This document shows positions 21,632 to 35,935 of a DNA stretch of 64,000 nt, piece after piece; the stretch's first letter is position 1, and each line of letters begins with the position of its first letter. The position numbers and the translations under genes were made by a program. The notes under the pieces are model-generated. The model worked only from the letters and a program-made list of their open reading frames with translations. It ran no database searches and was not told the DNA's origin. This stretch comes from Orthonyx spaldingii (taxonomy: Eukaryota > Chordata > Aves > Passeriformes > Orthonychidae). The stretch spans positions 62,001-126,000 of the forward strand of contig VZTJ01005309.1 of NCBI GenBank assembly GCA_013397795.1, in the 5' to 3' direction.

Positions 21632-24600
21632 GTTTTAATTTAGTATAAATACATTTTCTAATTGCCTTTTACTGTTTCATATGTCCATATATACCTTTAG
21701 TTTCATTATGATAATCCAAACTCATTCCTCCCTTTTTCATTTTTCCCCAGTCACTCTACATTTCAGATGCATCCTTTATTTAATCCATCTGGATTTACTT
21801 TAAACTGAAATTCCACAGGGCCACATCCCAACACCCTCACAACAATGGAAAAACAAGCATTGTCTCTGCCACTTCTGAAACAAAGTAATGTTCAGCATGA
21901 AAAAATCTTGCCATGAGTCTCAGAAAATGTACATTTATTTGCAAACTATTACAAAAATGACAGTACTGAAATACTGTCATAATTTTTCAAGCAATTTTTA
22001 TATATGACTTAGATTTATCACTATGAAATAATTGTGTCTGGTTTACATTTCCCCATGTAATCAGATTGCTCAAGTGACAGTCAGTTTCAGGGTCTGGAAT
22101 TAAAACCTCATTTCTTCAAACTCAATAGGAGAAAGGTACTGATTTTGATAAGGCTGGGATTCTATATATTGCCTCTCCTGCTTCACCCTTTAGGTCTCCA
22201 TCACTAATAAAGTAACAGAGTGCCTGGCTTATCAGCACTGAATTCTAAATGTAAGGTGGTTCAACTCCTTTTTTTATTTGAAAAATCAAAATATAATGGT
22301 CATGTGATTATCATAAAAGTTTCTACTTTCAATTTGTTGATGATTTTAAGTACAAATTCTTCCCCTTTTTATTAGTAAAGATGGGGGAAAAGCAGGGCAG
22401 TGGTAGTGGATTTACAGCTCTGAGAGATAGTACACAAGCACCAGCACAAGGAATGACTCCTTGAAGTTTTCCTTAAATAATAGCAATGAGTTATATTTAA
22501 GCTGGCTTGTCTTAGTTTGTCTGTACAAACGGAAGGACATTCCAAGCATTTTGTAAGGATCATGCCCTTGGAAAGGTGGACAATGAAGCATTCAGAGAAG
22601 GGCTCACCCTGAGATAAAATGTAGTGTCTCCTAGACAGACTGATTGTCAGGTATGTCCCATGGGGCATCTTGAACAACTGAATTAATTTAGTCCTTCAGT
22701 GCCAAGGCTGTCTGAGTGATTTTTTTTGGTGGTAGTGCATGTGTGTGCATGTGTAGGGTAAAGACATTCCAGAGGCCATTTCTCCCACCTAGATTTATTT
22801 CTGTGGATTGCATTTATTACACACTTCAAAGCCATCATAATTTTGTGCCATTCATCTAGTTCTTCATGCACTGTCTCCCAATGCATCTCTGCAGCAGCAT
22901 TTGCTTTGTCTGCAGATGACACAAAGTAAGGTGTGATACAATGCTAACACACACTTCTCAGCTTTTGTAGATGGATATATTAGATATTGATTGCAAACTG
23001 GAAAACATGCAAAAATACACATCTCTGATGGTAATTAAAACAAAAACGTGAAACCCAAATTCACAATTTAAAAACTGTGTTTATGTTTTGTGTAGCAGTA
23101 TTTTGCAAAAAAGGCAGATCATCGTAAGGCCTCCACCCTGTCCCAGTACTTGAAATGTTTCTAAAGAGTAAAGTTAGAAGGCAAATTTGCAGACAGCCTA
23201 AAATCTATATGAATATCATGTAATTTCAAGATGTTTTAAATACAGTGAGCACACACTGAAGGTTATTTCCTAATTTAGAAATTAAATTTCCGTATTTAAA
23301 GTGGTAACTACAGTAATAGTTTGAGAACCGGAACAAATTATGTGAGCATACCTGTCACACCCACTGAAATCCATCATTTTTAAACAATGTACTTGTGTCA
23401 CTGGTCCAGAACCACATCTCTCACATCTGTCTGCAGCACTCCTGTGCTGCTCAGCAGTAGCACACTGACTCAGCTGTGCACTAGCACTGTGCTGACTTTC
23501 CCTCAGACTTTCTCTACAGCTTGTTATTGATTAAAACAGAGGGGAAAAAAATAGTAATGTAAGGAGCAGAGATTTTTCAAGTCAGTTGTAAGAGTTCTGA
23601 AGTTACCTTGACTGGTTAATCCAGGGTTCTGAGTATGTCAGATCAAAACTTTCTCCAGTTTTGGTGGTGGCTGTTTCTACTCTACTGAGACAGAACTACT
23701 TTTAATTCTTCTTGTAATTCCTTCATTATTACCATTGCTCCCTTTTCAAGAATTTGAACAAAATAGGGCAGAAAATAGGATTTATCTTCCTCCTGCATAA
23801 CTTTTTCTTTCTATTTACTCCTAATCCAAACCTAGCAGGACTGAGCCTTCTACTGAGCTTGATATACATTTTTTTAATGCACTGTATTATTCAAATAGTC
23901 AGGTTTGCCATAAGCTCCTTGAAGATATCTTGTCTTCTCATGCTGTTCGCTCCAGCCATTTACAGTTAGATCTGCCAGAGGACTCAGATGACATAGAAGG
24001 GGTGCATGGCTCTTGAGGATTTCTCTGGCAAAAATCCAATCCTTTGATGATACAGAGCTACTCCTTTCATTTCTACTGGCAACACAGACAACAACATTAG
24101 AAATATAAGTCATGTCTGAGAAATCACTACCTAGATGTATTATCTGCCTCAGTTCCATGAAACTGAGTGCCCTCCATTTTATTTTCACTTATTCTAACAT
24201 ATTGGCTGCAGAAACATGGGTCTGTAAAATCAACTCTGCAAAGAGATGACTGCCTTTCCCTGTCTTAAATCATGTGCTTTTGACTGTGCCCAAGGACATA
24301 TTCACACCCAGACTCTGTCAGTCCTGGAAAGTGTGTCAGATGTAAATTACATGATGCTAGCACATCACTAGATTGAAACAGGAAGAGCTTATTGGTTCCT
24401 GTTCTTATTTAAAAGGTATTTTGATAGACATAAGATAAATAAAAAAAAAAAAAAGAAGAATGCTTGTCTTAAACTTGTCTTAAATACTTCCTAACCTGCA
24501 GCACTACCAAAGACCCTATGAAGCAATACAACGTGGATGTAAACATATTAAGCATTATCAATGGATACTATGACTATAAATAGTTTAAATAGATCCAGCT

Positions 24601-27197
24601 GGTGAGAAATCTGGTAAAACCAGCCTCCTCTAAAATGGCTGCCCTCACTCTTTCCACCTGCTAGCAAAAATGCTGCATCTGGCTTCCTTGCTCGCTGGCA
24701 TCTGCGATGCAAAAGCACCTTGGACAAAGACAGACATGTTTTTACAGTGATTGTTTTGCGTTAACTCCTTTTATGTGCTGGAGAAGCTGAGTACTGAGAG
24801 TTGGAGGCAGAGAATCTGGGACAGCCTGTACTGGGCTAGTAATACACCATCAGGGGAGTTAACCAGGGGAGTCACTAGTGAAAATAATGGTTTTCTGGTG
24901 ATTGTGGCCTCTCCCATCACTTAAAAAGGTCTCTGCTGCTGTGTTGAGGAAATTTGCATAACAAAATGAGACATGTGAGCTTAGACTAGTATAAAAGGGA
25001 AAATGTTCAGACATTTAAATTGCTCCTTGAAACAAGCCTAGGCCACAGTTAGCTGCTTCCCATTAGAACTGACAGAAAACGCTCACATGAGTTCCAGGAT
25101 TTCAGTCATTTAAATCAATGCTAAAATTCTTTTCAACATCAAACATAAACAGATTGGGCCCAGAAAGACATATTATGACATCTAATTTTCATTTTTATAA
25201 CTGCAGGGAGAAAGCTGATGAGTATAAGCTACTAAAACTTAGATGGTGACTACTTAAATATGTGTAATCATACTATTTCCTCACACCATCTTTTTACTGT
25301 AACTTGGTCTAGAGGCAAATTTATGAAAAGTAGTCTAAAGTTTTGCGTTTTTTACAAAGAGACATGAATTTTGTAAATGTAATGAAATATATTTACATGA
25401 CGTCCATGTCAAATTTATGCAGGATTACATAAGGAAGTGTGGGGTACTATATAACATGTCTCTTAACTATTCTGTGTAAGGCAGCTGAGGAGTGAAATCT
25501 TCATTTTGCCTCTCCTTATCCTTGTTAGAAAATTTTACATATCCCGAACAGCTGAACCCTTTCTCTGGGAGCTTTGCTTTGCATCCTCCTCCTTCTTTTT
25601 CCATCTATAGTATAAGTTCCATAGTGGAAAACAGAATGGCCCCAAATATATAAAAAAATGCAATCACAGTTGATGACAAGACATTGGAATCAGGGAATAG
25701 GCAGTAGTTCTCTTTTGCACGTCTGCAACTGACTGAATAGGAGAACAGCATGGAAAATAGTTTAAGGCATTAGAAAATCCTCCGGATACTTTAGGATCTT
25801 AAAACCAGCAGTCCTTGCTGAAACAGGCCTTTTCAGTCTCAACTTCTGCTGAGTCACAGAGTTTGTTGCCTTTGAAGGCTGAAGTACCTTGGCTCAAAAT
25901 TGAAGTTGTTCTGGAAAAGTTCAGACCTTCCCTAATGACCATATTTGCATGCTATTCTCGGTAGTATTTACATATAATAGGACACCCTCCACAGGAAGGC
26001 TTCTTCAAAACACAGGCTCTGCTTACACTTTGAATTTCCCTATTCAAAGGGGAATATTCAAAATTATCTATGCATCACTACTTCAAAGTGTTTCGCTGGG
26101 AGTACTCTGCCATATATTTGGGAGACTCATCATGCTAGTTTGAAAGCTGAATATATAGCCAACTGTAAGATTGCCACCTGGGTTTTGTGTGTGGAGGCAA
26201 AGTAGTATTACTCAGGCAAGAATCCTACCTGGCCTGACCCGGCATACTTCTGCTGAGGACAAAGAGTTTCTGTTGAGTGATGTGAGATGAACACCCTTCT
26301 CTGAGCTTTACTTAGTTCCTTCTTTTATTTAAGTCCCTGTAGGTTGTTTTTTTTGGAGCACACTTTGGATCCAACCATGAATCCATGAGCCTGTGTAACT
26401 TGCTGATGTCTAGGATAATCTCTGAGGAATTTCTTCTGGCTCCATTTTGGTTGTTTCAGCTCTGTGGGCTTTGGATGGACTGTAGTGCTTAATCCTCAAT
26501 GGTAGGGTAAATGTTCACTTGGTGATGGCAAAGCGTGTGCGAGTACAGAAGGTGGGTCTGGATTGTTTCCCATAGGATTTCCTATAGAATCAAGGCAAAC
26601 TGGTCAATCATCCTTCCTTGTCCTGAAAAATCAAGCTGCAAAGGTGTGAAGGGATTTCTGCGCTCTGACAGTCTTCAACTGTGTGCTGTAGTATCCTCTT
26701 AATCTCTGTCATCTTCTCCACTCCTCCCACGCAGCCATCTTCTCTCAGCACCCACTTCTTTTCTGCATATCGCTTGTGCCACAGGTATTTAGTGTTTTGT
26801 ACTAAAGAAGCTTTCCATATGATTATTTTTTTCCCTGTGTCATGTACTGGGGACCACTCAAATACCTTAGAATAACCTACTTCATTAAATATTTATTAAT
26901 TAACACGCTTGTGCATCTCCTATTTCATTTATTTAGAATGAATGCTAACTACTACAAGTTTGCCTGACAGCTTAGTGAATAATTTTGTATTTCACCTTAT
27001 AGGAGCCCACACTTACTTCGATCACTTTGTTTTTCATACTATTTTACAATTAAGGAAGAAAGCAGAGGAACTCAGAATGCTAGTTATCTACCTTAACCAG
27101 GTGCAGTGAAAGTGTGAGTTAGTCCAAATCTTCCTCCCACCTTAATCCCAAGGGGACTCAAATCTAAGCTTCCACTAATGGTTATGTATGCTATATA

Positions 27198-27219
27198 AAT
27201 AATAATAATAATAATAATA
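27198..27219 (+). repeat. (AAT)n microsatellite
   Basis: About seven aat units occur in tandem, followed by acctggagttgcactgatac. The latter and ctttcatcttcaaagcactt (27,246-27,265) loosely recall an old amniote SINE/LINE motif. Confidence 0.9.
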
Positions 27220-30200
27220 CCTGGAGTTGCACTGATACAGTGTCTTTCATCTTCAAAGCACTTTGAGAACCCTATGTAATTAGTTTGCTATGGAGTCATC
27301 ACCAATGATACTGCATGAACTCCAGTACTACGCACTGTGAGAGTCAGAGGGAATCTCAACAGCCATGGAGACTGTACATAACCTCCATATCACTACTAAA
27401 AGAAATTGAAGATGCTGAACAAGGATATTTTAACACTTCACACAGGAGGAGGATCCACAACTAGCAGGAAGCCAGTCTCCCTATGATAAGGAAACAGGAA
27501 TGTTTTCTTTGCTTCAGATCTCTAAACACATTTTACTTTGAACTATCTCTCAGTCAAGCTGGCAGAAGATCACAGGTAGATTATCTCATTGCATGGAATC
27601 TTCATCTTCATGCAACTAGAAAAGGCCCATTTTTTTAAATTAAAAAAGTTTTGATTTGATTTGATGAATCCAGAAGGGATGCAGATATAATAAGTATAAC
27701 ATTAAATAGGTTTTTACAAAATTTAGTGAGACTCCAGGAGAACAATTTATCTAGAGTACGCCGTTGGCGATTGACAGCCCAGCTGAGTACAATTAAGTAG
27801 TATTTTTTCAAGAATTTCCAGTGAGCTTACAGCAGGGCCTTGTCATTGTCCAGGAGTTTGCTGTTTAAATCAATTTGGCATATGCTCGAGATTATCATCC
27901 CAACACAAATTTGTAAACAGCCTTTTCAAAACTACACTATTAAGAAAAGAGAAGGAAAAAAAAGCAGTAAGAGTCTATTCATACTAATGAGAATAAGAAT
28001 GCAGAGGAACAGAGCATTTTTGTATAAAGGATACTTGGAGTATCTCTGAACATTACTAATTTTAATTTGCCTCAGCCTTGTACACTGCCTAGCATGTATT
28101 TTCTCAGCACAAAGCCTAATGTGCTTTATTTGCCCTTTCCAAATCAACTTTTCTTATGGAAGATTCCGTCGGACAAAAGGATACCATTTTACATCATTGT
28201 ATGTATCAAGGGTCAAATGAAGAACAATCTTTTGAGACTAGATTTCAAAAGTCATGGTCAGGGAGAGTTACTGGACAGGCAGAAACAACTCTGCTTCCCA
28301 TGCATTTAATGGACACATGCACTCACATGTCTTGATTTTTGCTCCATTTTAAGATCACTGATCTTTTTATAAAAATTGGTGTTCTTCCCTGTTATATTTA
28401 AATATCACACAAAACCATAAACATAACCATATGTCAGAATGAGGGTTTTACTTGTGAATGATGGTTTGGACTCAGACTCTTTGCTTTTATTTTTACTGCT
28501 TATTCCGTTAGTTTTAATTGAAATGTCTTCTCTGTGTGTGTGTTAGATTCAGCTTATTTTTAGCTACTCTTGGACTTCTTAAGGAAAAGTCAGCACATGA
28601 CCTCAAAAGTATGAGAGGTACCTCCTAAAGCTTCATTTTCTCTCTCCCATGGTGCATCAGTACAGCTTCATCAACACAGCCACTATATAACAACTGTAAC
28701 ATCCACCTATATTCAAACAAGAAATAATGTTTTGGAAAAGCAGCAAAGCAAGAAAAAGTGCTGGGGAAGAGCAGTGAGATGAATGATTTGGGTAGTCTTT
28801 CCAGATTTCAAGCAATCACAGCTATTTCATTTCTGTAGCAAGAGAAGTTAGCCTTCTAGCCCAGTTATTTTTACAGTGGTGGAGCTGCAGGTCTCAGAGC
28901 TGGAGGAAGGAAAGGGAGTGACAAGGTACAGCTACATGAGAGGTGGTTAGGAAAAAAAGTTGGCAGCCGGAAAACGGATGTTTCAAAAGAAAGAGTTGCA
29001 CTAAAGTAGATGTTCTGTGATTTTCCCATATGCAACAGTAAAGGAACTTTGAATTAGAGATTACAGTGTGGAAGGTGTTGAAGGTAAGAAACCTGGAGCT
29101 TAAGTGTCTCCAGGAATTCATGGAGTTCTCTGGGCCTGACTGAACTCTTTTGAAACACATGATGAATGCATATCTTAGGAGATAAATGTGGTTTCCTTTG
29201 CAATTCTGCCAGGCAGTGTGCAGCCACAACTGAGGCACACTGCCCACTTCAAGGGTATGAGGAGGAAACTCATCCTCTTTTTTTTTTCAGATTCAGACTT
29301 CTCATTTTCAAAGCCATATGTACAGCTGTGCTTTCACACTCTCATTCCCTGTCGAACACTTGTTTGGCCCTACTTTTTAATTATTTATCTGATTTTGCTT
29401 CCCTTTTTTTTTTACCTCTACTCAGTGGTCAGGTATACTCCGCATGTCTGAGCATGGTACACCTATTCAGAGGCAGAGCCAGCCCTAGGGCTTGGGGCAA
29501 TATTTCCACATCCTAGTGACACTGTGGCTGATTCAGTGTGTCCAACAGAGAAGGTGGTGTTACTAAGCAGGTCTGAGTGCCACAGCTGTGTGTCTGTCAC
29601 GCTTCTGTAGCTGTCATGCCCTACTGCGCTGACTCACCAGGAGGCACTAGCCCAGGCTGGTGCTGGCTCCAGGATGGGAAGTCTCAGGGAAGAGCACCGG
29701 GCTGCTGTGGACAGCAGATCTGTCCAGCATTTTCTTCCACACTGTTTCTTCTCTTAGGTTTTAATTATGCTTTTGGATCCCACCTGACTTCTGCCACATC
29801 TTGCTTTAGTTTCCGTTGCTCTGGGCCATATTCTGGCAAGCTTTTCGAACTGTGAGCTTTTCAGGCATTCCCTATCAAATGTAAATAGAGCATTTGCAGA
29901 AGCATGCAAACTGAGTAGTTGATCTGTTAATTGTTAAATGTTTTGGGCAAAGGAGGAGGATTAATTGTGCAGCTTTTTAGAACCAGAGTGTCAGAAATGA
30001 TTGTTTTGGCACCTGTGTGTTCTTGGGCTCTCTAATAAATTTACAAGTCAATGAACGAGAAGTATCATGTAACTTTTTGCAGGCAACATTCATCATGAAT
30101 GTACCTATTTCTCATAGTTTTTTTAATTTCCTTTATTCGCTCCTGAAAAGCTTGAAATTGATGCACATTTTCTAAAGTTTTTAATAAAATTTATAAAATG

Positions 30201-32755
30201 TGTTGTAGTGACCTGATATCATGTATGATATTTAACATAGGAATTGGGACTTATCTGAGCCAATAGCAGTGACCACAAGTCACTGGAAGTAGACTCAGGA
30301 AATCTCTCAGTCTGTGACTGAATGACTTTTACCATTGGATTTCCTTTCTGAAAAAATGGGAATTGTACTCCCTTCCCTTGTCTGCCCTATATAGATAAAT
30401 TGCAAAGTTTCAGGACAAGGAGATTACTAGTGCTATACAGATCTAGGCTCATCTGAGACGTAGGGAAAGCTCACTTTTGGAGAACAGATACAGTCATTGC
30501 CCTGCTCTGTCCCCCAGGTCCTCAGGGCAGAAAGATGTGGTCCACTGTGATCAGTCAGGTCCTGCAGAGATTTCATGTACATACCAGCATTCTAAAGCCA
30601 GTTCTAATCAGTAATAATTTAAACCAAATCTCACTGTAACCCAGTGGCTTAGAACCAGATGCCTGAGTTGTTCTGTTCTCTGTGCAGTGCAGGTGAAATA
30701 GGCAGCTGAGCACCTTGTCTGTCATTCCTAGTGACAGCACCACCATTTGTGTGTCCAAAGCATACAGACAGAAGTTCAGCTACCAAAAAACCGTGGCACA
30801 GTTGAGTACAGTTGGTCAGAAAGTTTTGTGTTTTCCACAGGCATTTAGTTTTGCAAGAGCAAAAATCAAAGTGGAATTCAGTGGAATGCTGACTGAAAAT
30901 TTTAGTGAAAAAGAGAGCACAATCATTAAGAAAAGCATCGCCAGGTCTTTGCAGCAGCTGCTGTCTGGAATAAGCTCTCCTGGCTGGGTTCCAGGCTGCT
31001 TTAAAGGTCTCATGATCCACCATGGCCAGGCCTCTTGTCTGTGCTCATGGTGCATCTTGGAGAATCCAAAATAAGTTGCACTAGATGGAGTATTCTTTTC
31101 CATTTGTAAAAATTCACAAGTACTCAAAACCCAAACTGATCATGGAACCCAATATGTAAAATGTCTTGCTATTTTTTTTAATGAAATGCTCTGGTTAACT
31201 TACATGTCTTAAGAATGATAACAGTTTCATGAAATATTAAGTTTCATGTCTAAGGCTGATGACTGAAAGTAAGTACAGAACATCACAAGCTGAAACAATT
31301 TGAGAAAAACTGTCTTTGCCATCTGGATTCATAACATCATTTGTTTGCTGAGGTTTTACTGTGGCACAAATAAAACCCAGCATACAAAAGCTACAAACAA
31401 AAATTAAAAATAAAATCCTTTCTAATATTGCTTCATTGTTAAACAGCTGGTTCACAGGTGGAGAAATATTACGCACAGTGGTTTTCATGCTGGGTGCCAG
31501 GCTCACCACAGGTAGCTTGATGAGATTCTTGTATCTCCATGGAGAATCTTATTGGAGGGAAAGCAGGTGGCTGAACTGCAAAGAGAAGGAAACAGGTCTA
31601 ACTTCTGCTGGGAACTCCTGCTGCAGGGTGGGGAGACTCGGTGGTGATGCTTACGTGCCTGAAAGCTCGCCAGCGCTGGTCGTCTGGTTGCTCTTGCACT
31701 TGATGAATCGGCTCTCAGAGTCCCTCCTGCACATACCTTTTCTCGATGCTTTGAGTTAGAGATACCTCAGTCTATTTTTAACAGCTACATTTTCCATGAT
31801 TAGATTTGAATGCTATTTATTTATTTAAACTGAACCAAACAATTCCACATAAGCTGAACATTCCAGTGGGCATCACTCTTGGCCATGCAGAGGATTCTAA
31901 ATCTAGTTTAAATTACTTCCTTGAATGGTAGAAAAAACTGGGTCATGTGCCGAAGCTTGGTGATGAATAACCAAGTCATTCTTTCACAGACTGCAAAAAC
32001 TTTATTTAGGAAAGATAAACAGGTTGAAGGTCTTTCAATGGCTGCACTGTCTATACATGGCATTTTCCCCTTGTTTTTTCCCTCTTCAGCTCCTCGTTGA
32101 ATGTGTATTCCTTAGTCTCGTCATCTGCCATAACTGAGGCAGGTCCTCTATTTTCACTGAAGTTAAAGGGAATGAAAGGCTTGAGATAATTAGACTCAGT
32201 GTCTCAATCAGTTTCTTTCAGATACCTGAGAGTATGAAGTTTTTAGGTCCTTCCCTCCTGCAAAGGCAGGTATGAAAATTAGGCATCTCTTAAAAACACC
32301 TTTTCACAGACAAAGAGATCATCTCCACAAATCTGTGGCATAGTTGTTTCTGAGTCTTTGTTCTAGACTTTCAAGGCTTCCTGGTAGGAAGGGAGAGTGT
32401 GCTTCCCAGCTGCATCCATGTTAATAAAATAAATCACTTGTGTTAAAATTAGCAGTGAGCTAACTGTTTCTTGTTAGAATTGTCCTGGATTGGTGCCAGT
32501 CCTCAAACTAAATTCAAGTCAATTTTATTTTTAAGTTTCAAAAGTAATAAAACGTAGTAAGCATGCAATGTATATATAGACATACACACAGAGAATAGCT
32601 CCAGGATTAGAAAAACATGCATTTTGCATCTGGAGCCCCATTTTTGCATATGCATGCAAGCAACTTTGCTCATATGAATTATCCCATGGTACCGTGCACT
32701 ATTTCCTGTCAAATCAGGCAGCAATATATACAAAAGGCTTTAGTGCATAAGAGTG

Positions 32756-32791
32756 CTATAACCTGCAGAACATCTATAACCTGCAGAACAT
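32756..32791 (+). repeat. Exact 18-base tandem duplication
   Basis: The unit ctataacctgcagaacat occurs twice with no mismatch (32756-32773 and 32774-32791). Lack of divergence suggests a recent duplication. Confidence 0.95.
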
Positions 32792-35700
32792 CACCATTTG
32801 TGCATCTAGTGAAGAAAGATGACACTTGTTAATAGGACAAAGCTGACACCAATTAAACCACGTCCAGCACATCCACTCCACTTTCTGGAAGCAGGGTCAT
32901 CCCCAAATATTGTGTTAAGAAGTACAGCCAGCCCTGCCTACAGCAGGATGTGGCTTCCAAATTTCATGTGTTGCATATAATTTATTGCGTAAATTGAAGT
33001 GGGGGGGATGAAGGGTGGGAGGGATGAGGCTTCACTGGGCTGTGGCCTTAGAGAGGAAGATCAGTTTGATTTACATGGGAAGCATGGGAGTTATTTTGAG
33101 GAGTTGGGGGAAGGGAATGCTGTCCATGTATATTATTTCACACATCATAAATTTCATTTCTTGGTGAATTTTTTTAGCAGTCCAGAAACAGATCATTCCC
33201 ATGTGAAGTTTAACAGCACCAAACTGCGAACGTAAGGCTTGGGGCTTTTGTTTGGATTCTTTTGTTTTCATCTTCAATCTTCATCTTCGATGGCTGCAGG
33301 GGGTGTTTATTCCTGCAGTCTTGTGCAGGTGTGATAGTCACATGTGAGGGTGTGAGGACGCCTATCTTAAGTTTAGACTGACTGTCTAAACTTTAATGAA
33401 AATTGTTTTACTGCTTAGGCAGCTCTGATCTGGCCTATGTGGCAACACATAATGCCACTTAACACACCCAGACATCTCACTCCTGTATGATTTATCTTCC
33501 TAGAACAGGTCAACGGGGATATTGCACAGGGTGTACCATGACTTCTCAGGAAAATGCATGTTTTTTACAGGTTCATAAACACTTTCACAACAATTGTTGT
33601 CTTGTATTTCCACCAAAATTCTGGTTCTCCACAGCCCTTGTTTAGATACGTCTTCTAGAACGGAAACACAACTTTACAGCCACCTTCTTTCAAATTCACC
33701 ATTAACAATGTTCACACATTCCTGTTCTTCTAAGAATAGCCCTGTGTTTCTAGGTGTGGATGAACAATGGATCTTGCTAGAACGGACCCCTAAAGATACA
33801 GTTCTAACTGTTGGATTTGCATGATAACTTCTTGAAAGTGCCAACACACAAAAAAAATTGCTTTTGTGGCTGTAAGGAAAGTCTGGATGAATTACTTGAG
33901 CTTCATGCAAGTATTGGCAAATCAGTTTTGTACCAGCTATACAGGAGTGAGGACACTCAGAGATGAGCTCCCAGTAGTGAAAGAACAGGAATCTTTAGGT
34001 CTACTTAGGGTCTGGATGGTGTCTTGATGTCCTGTGGCTTACATCCTAGTAAATCAGACTGCCAGATTGTTCTAAATATCATCTACCTTTGTACATTTAC
34101 CACTCTGAAACAGTTAATACTGTGAAACAGCTTCTTCTTGAACAGCTGTCATCCTGCCTTATAAATGTACAATGTATGTTGAACATAGGACTTTTTTGTA
34201 CAAAACTCATGAAGCACAATAAAACTGCAAGAGACCAATTTGCAAAATGAAACTAAAATCCTGCCTGAGGACCTCCCTGGAACAAGCTGAGTTACAACAC
34301 TTCAAATGCATATTAATTGGGCCATATGGTCTAGTATTTAAGCTAAGGTATGCATTTGTTTGGCCAGAGTGTTCAGGTCATAGTTAAGGTCGAAGCCCTC
34401 ATGGGTCTGATGAAATTTGTGATCAGCTGGTGGAAATGTTTACCTTACAATAAACTTGAAAGACTGTTCTGCATAGAAGTGACACACAGGAGTTTGTTGT
34501 TGGGCAGGTCTGTGAAATCAGCTGTAGTGTCTGTATGTGTTCCTTTACCCCCAAAGCCCTTGCAAAAGACAGACTTCTGTGGCATTGCCCAGAAGAAAGC
34601 ATAGTATAGCATTCATCTTCCTTGATGAGGGCATACAGAGGAAGACGACTTCCAGGAGCCTGGCAGCCACAGGTTGTCATGCTGCATCTCTGATGGGCTC
34701 TTCAGAGGGCAAGTCATCGTATTTCAGCTCCTGAACAACATCACTGATCCCCCATCTCCCTGTTTCATGGTCTGTAGGACTCTCCCACAGTGGCAGTGGG
34801 ACAGTGGGATCTGCATTTGTTTGGTCTTGAGCAATGAAGGTCAGACAAGACCGATGAGAAAGACCACCTGCACCAGACCACACAACAAATAACTCCAAAC
34901 TGAGCAGTCCATCATGGAAGCCCTTACGCTGCCTGTGAATGAAGGCAGACTGGGGAGTACGAAGGGGATGGCTGTTGCAGACTGAACTCATGAGCTGTAC
35001 TTACTCTCCGATTATGCTGTTAACCCCAGGGTGAGAACATTTATGTACACTCTATGATGAATGTGCTACCTACTGTATTTGATGTTATGGACACATGGGA
35101 GAATCAGTGGAAGAAAAACCTCTCAGGATCTTTTACTTTCACCTCTGCAAAAACAAGAATTATAACTATTTATCTTAAGTTCATTAGGTGACTCGTGTTA
35201 CACATTTAATATATTTCACATGGACAATGTTACATCTCTTTTCAATAAGTAATTTAAAAGAGCTGCTCATGTCATGCAAGACATGAACAGTCTGTCTGTA
35301 AGCCAGTATCTTAGATCCTGATCAACTTTGTCACATTTTCTTGTTTTCAAATTCCTCATTTTAAAAATATGAGTCAACATAAATAGCTGAATCTTTGTTA
35401 CCTTATTAACCAATGATGGGTGACTCTACTCATAAAATATTTACATACATAACAGTCTTGTGCTGGTGATGTATTTTCACATTACTTAGTAATTTAAAAC
35501 ATGTCAAACCTTTCCAAATAGTAGAAACAATCCAAACATGAAACTGATGTTGACCTTAAAAGGCTGCTACTTTTTATTTTAAGTCAAACAACAATCATTA
35601 CCACAGATTATTCACTATGCATTCTTCATACAATTCTTTATCAGCAATGCCCACAAATATAACTCTAAATAATAAGAGATAAAGCAGATGGAAATGGATG

Positions 35701-35920
35701 ATGTTACATCAGCAGCATGACTTGTAAAGGGAGTTTGTGGAAGATTGTATGGAAAATATATAATTTAGCATTTAATATTACATATTAATGAGGTAAATCA
35801 ATTATATATATGTCAATTTTATAAAATTACTGAGTTGTGTGTTTGACTGAATCTGCATCTGATCATTCTTTGCATCATAAGAGTGTGCATGAGTATGCAA
35901 ATGCATTTATTTATATTGAC

Positions 35921-35935
35921 TATATATATATATAT
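35921..35935 (+). repeat. (TA)n run
   Basis: A short tatatatatatatat tract lies in a very AT-rich stretch. Confidence 0.9.

Larger units (their letters stand above)
19739..21650 (+). other. GJA1: GJA1 3'UTR
   Basis: The stretch from the TAA to the terminal poly(A) signal is about 1.9 kb, similar to the long 3'UTR of mammalian GJA1. It is AT-rich, with a G/T-rich tract at about 19,917-19,946. It carries two ACATTCCA matches to the miR-1/206 seed and a CR1 remnant at 21,028-21,079. The last ~100 bases (cttcaacttcattgcatgta near 21,562-21,581, then ggagaacattagtcaataaa at 21,612-21,631) look strongly conserved relative to the mammalian 3' end as I remember it. Additional aataaa hexamers at 20702-20707 and 20877-20882 could give shorter forms. 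Confidence 0.85.

Noticed and set aside
22683..22922. Amphipathic-looking minus-strand frame and a gcagatgacacaaag word resembling CR1 'ADDTK'
   Set aside because: The CR1-like word stands alone without collinear landmarks on either side, and the frame matches nothing recognised.
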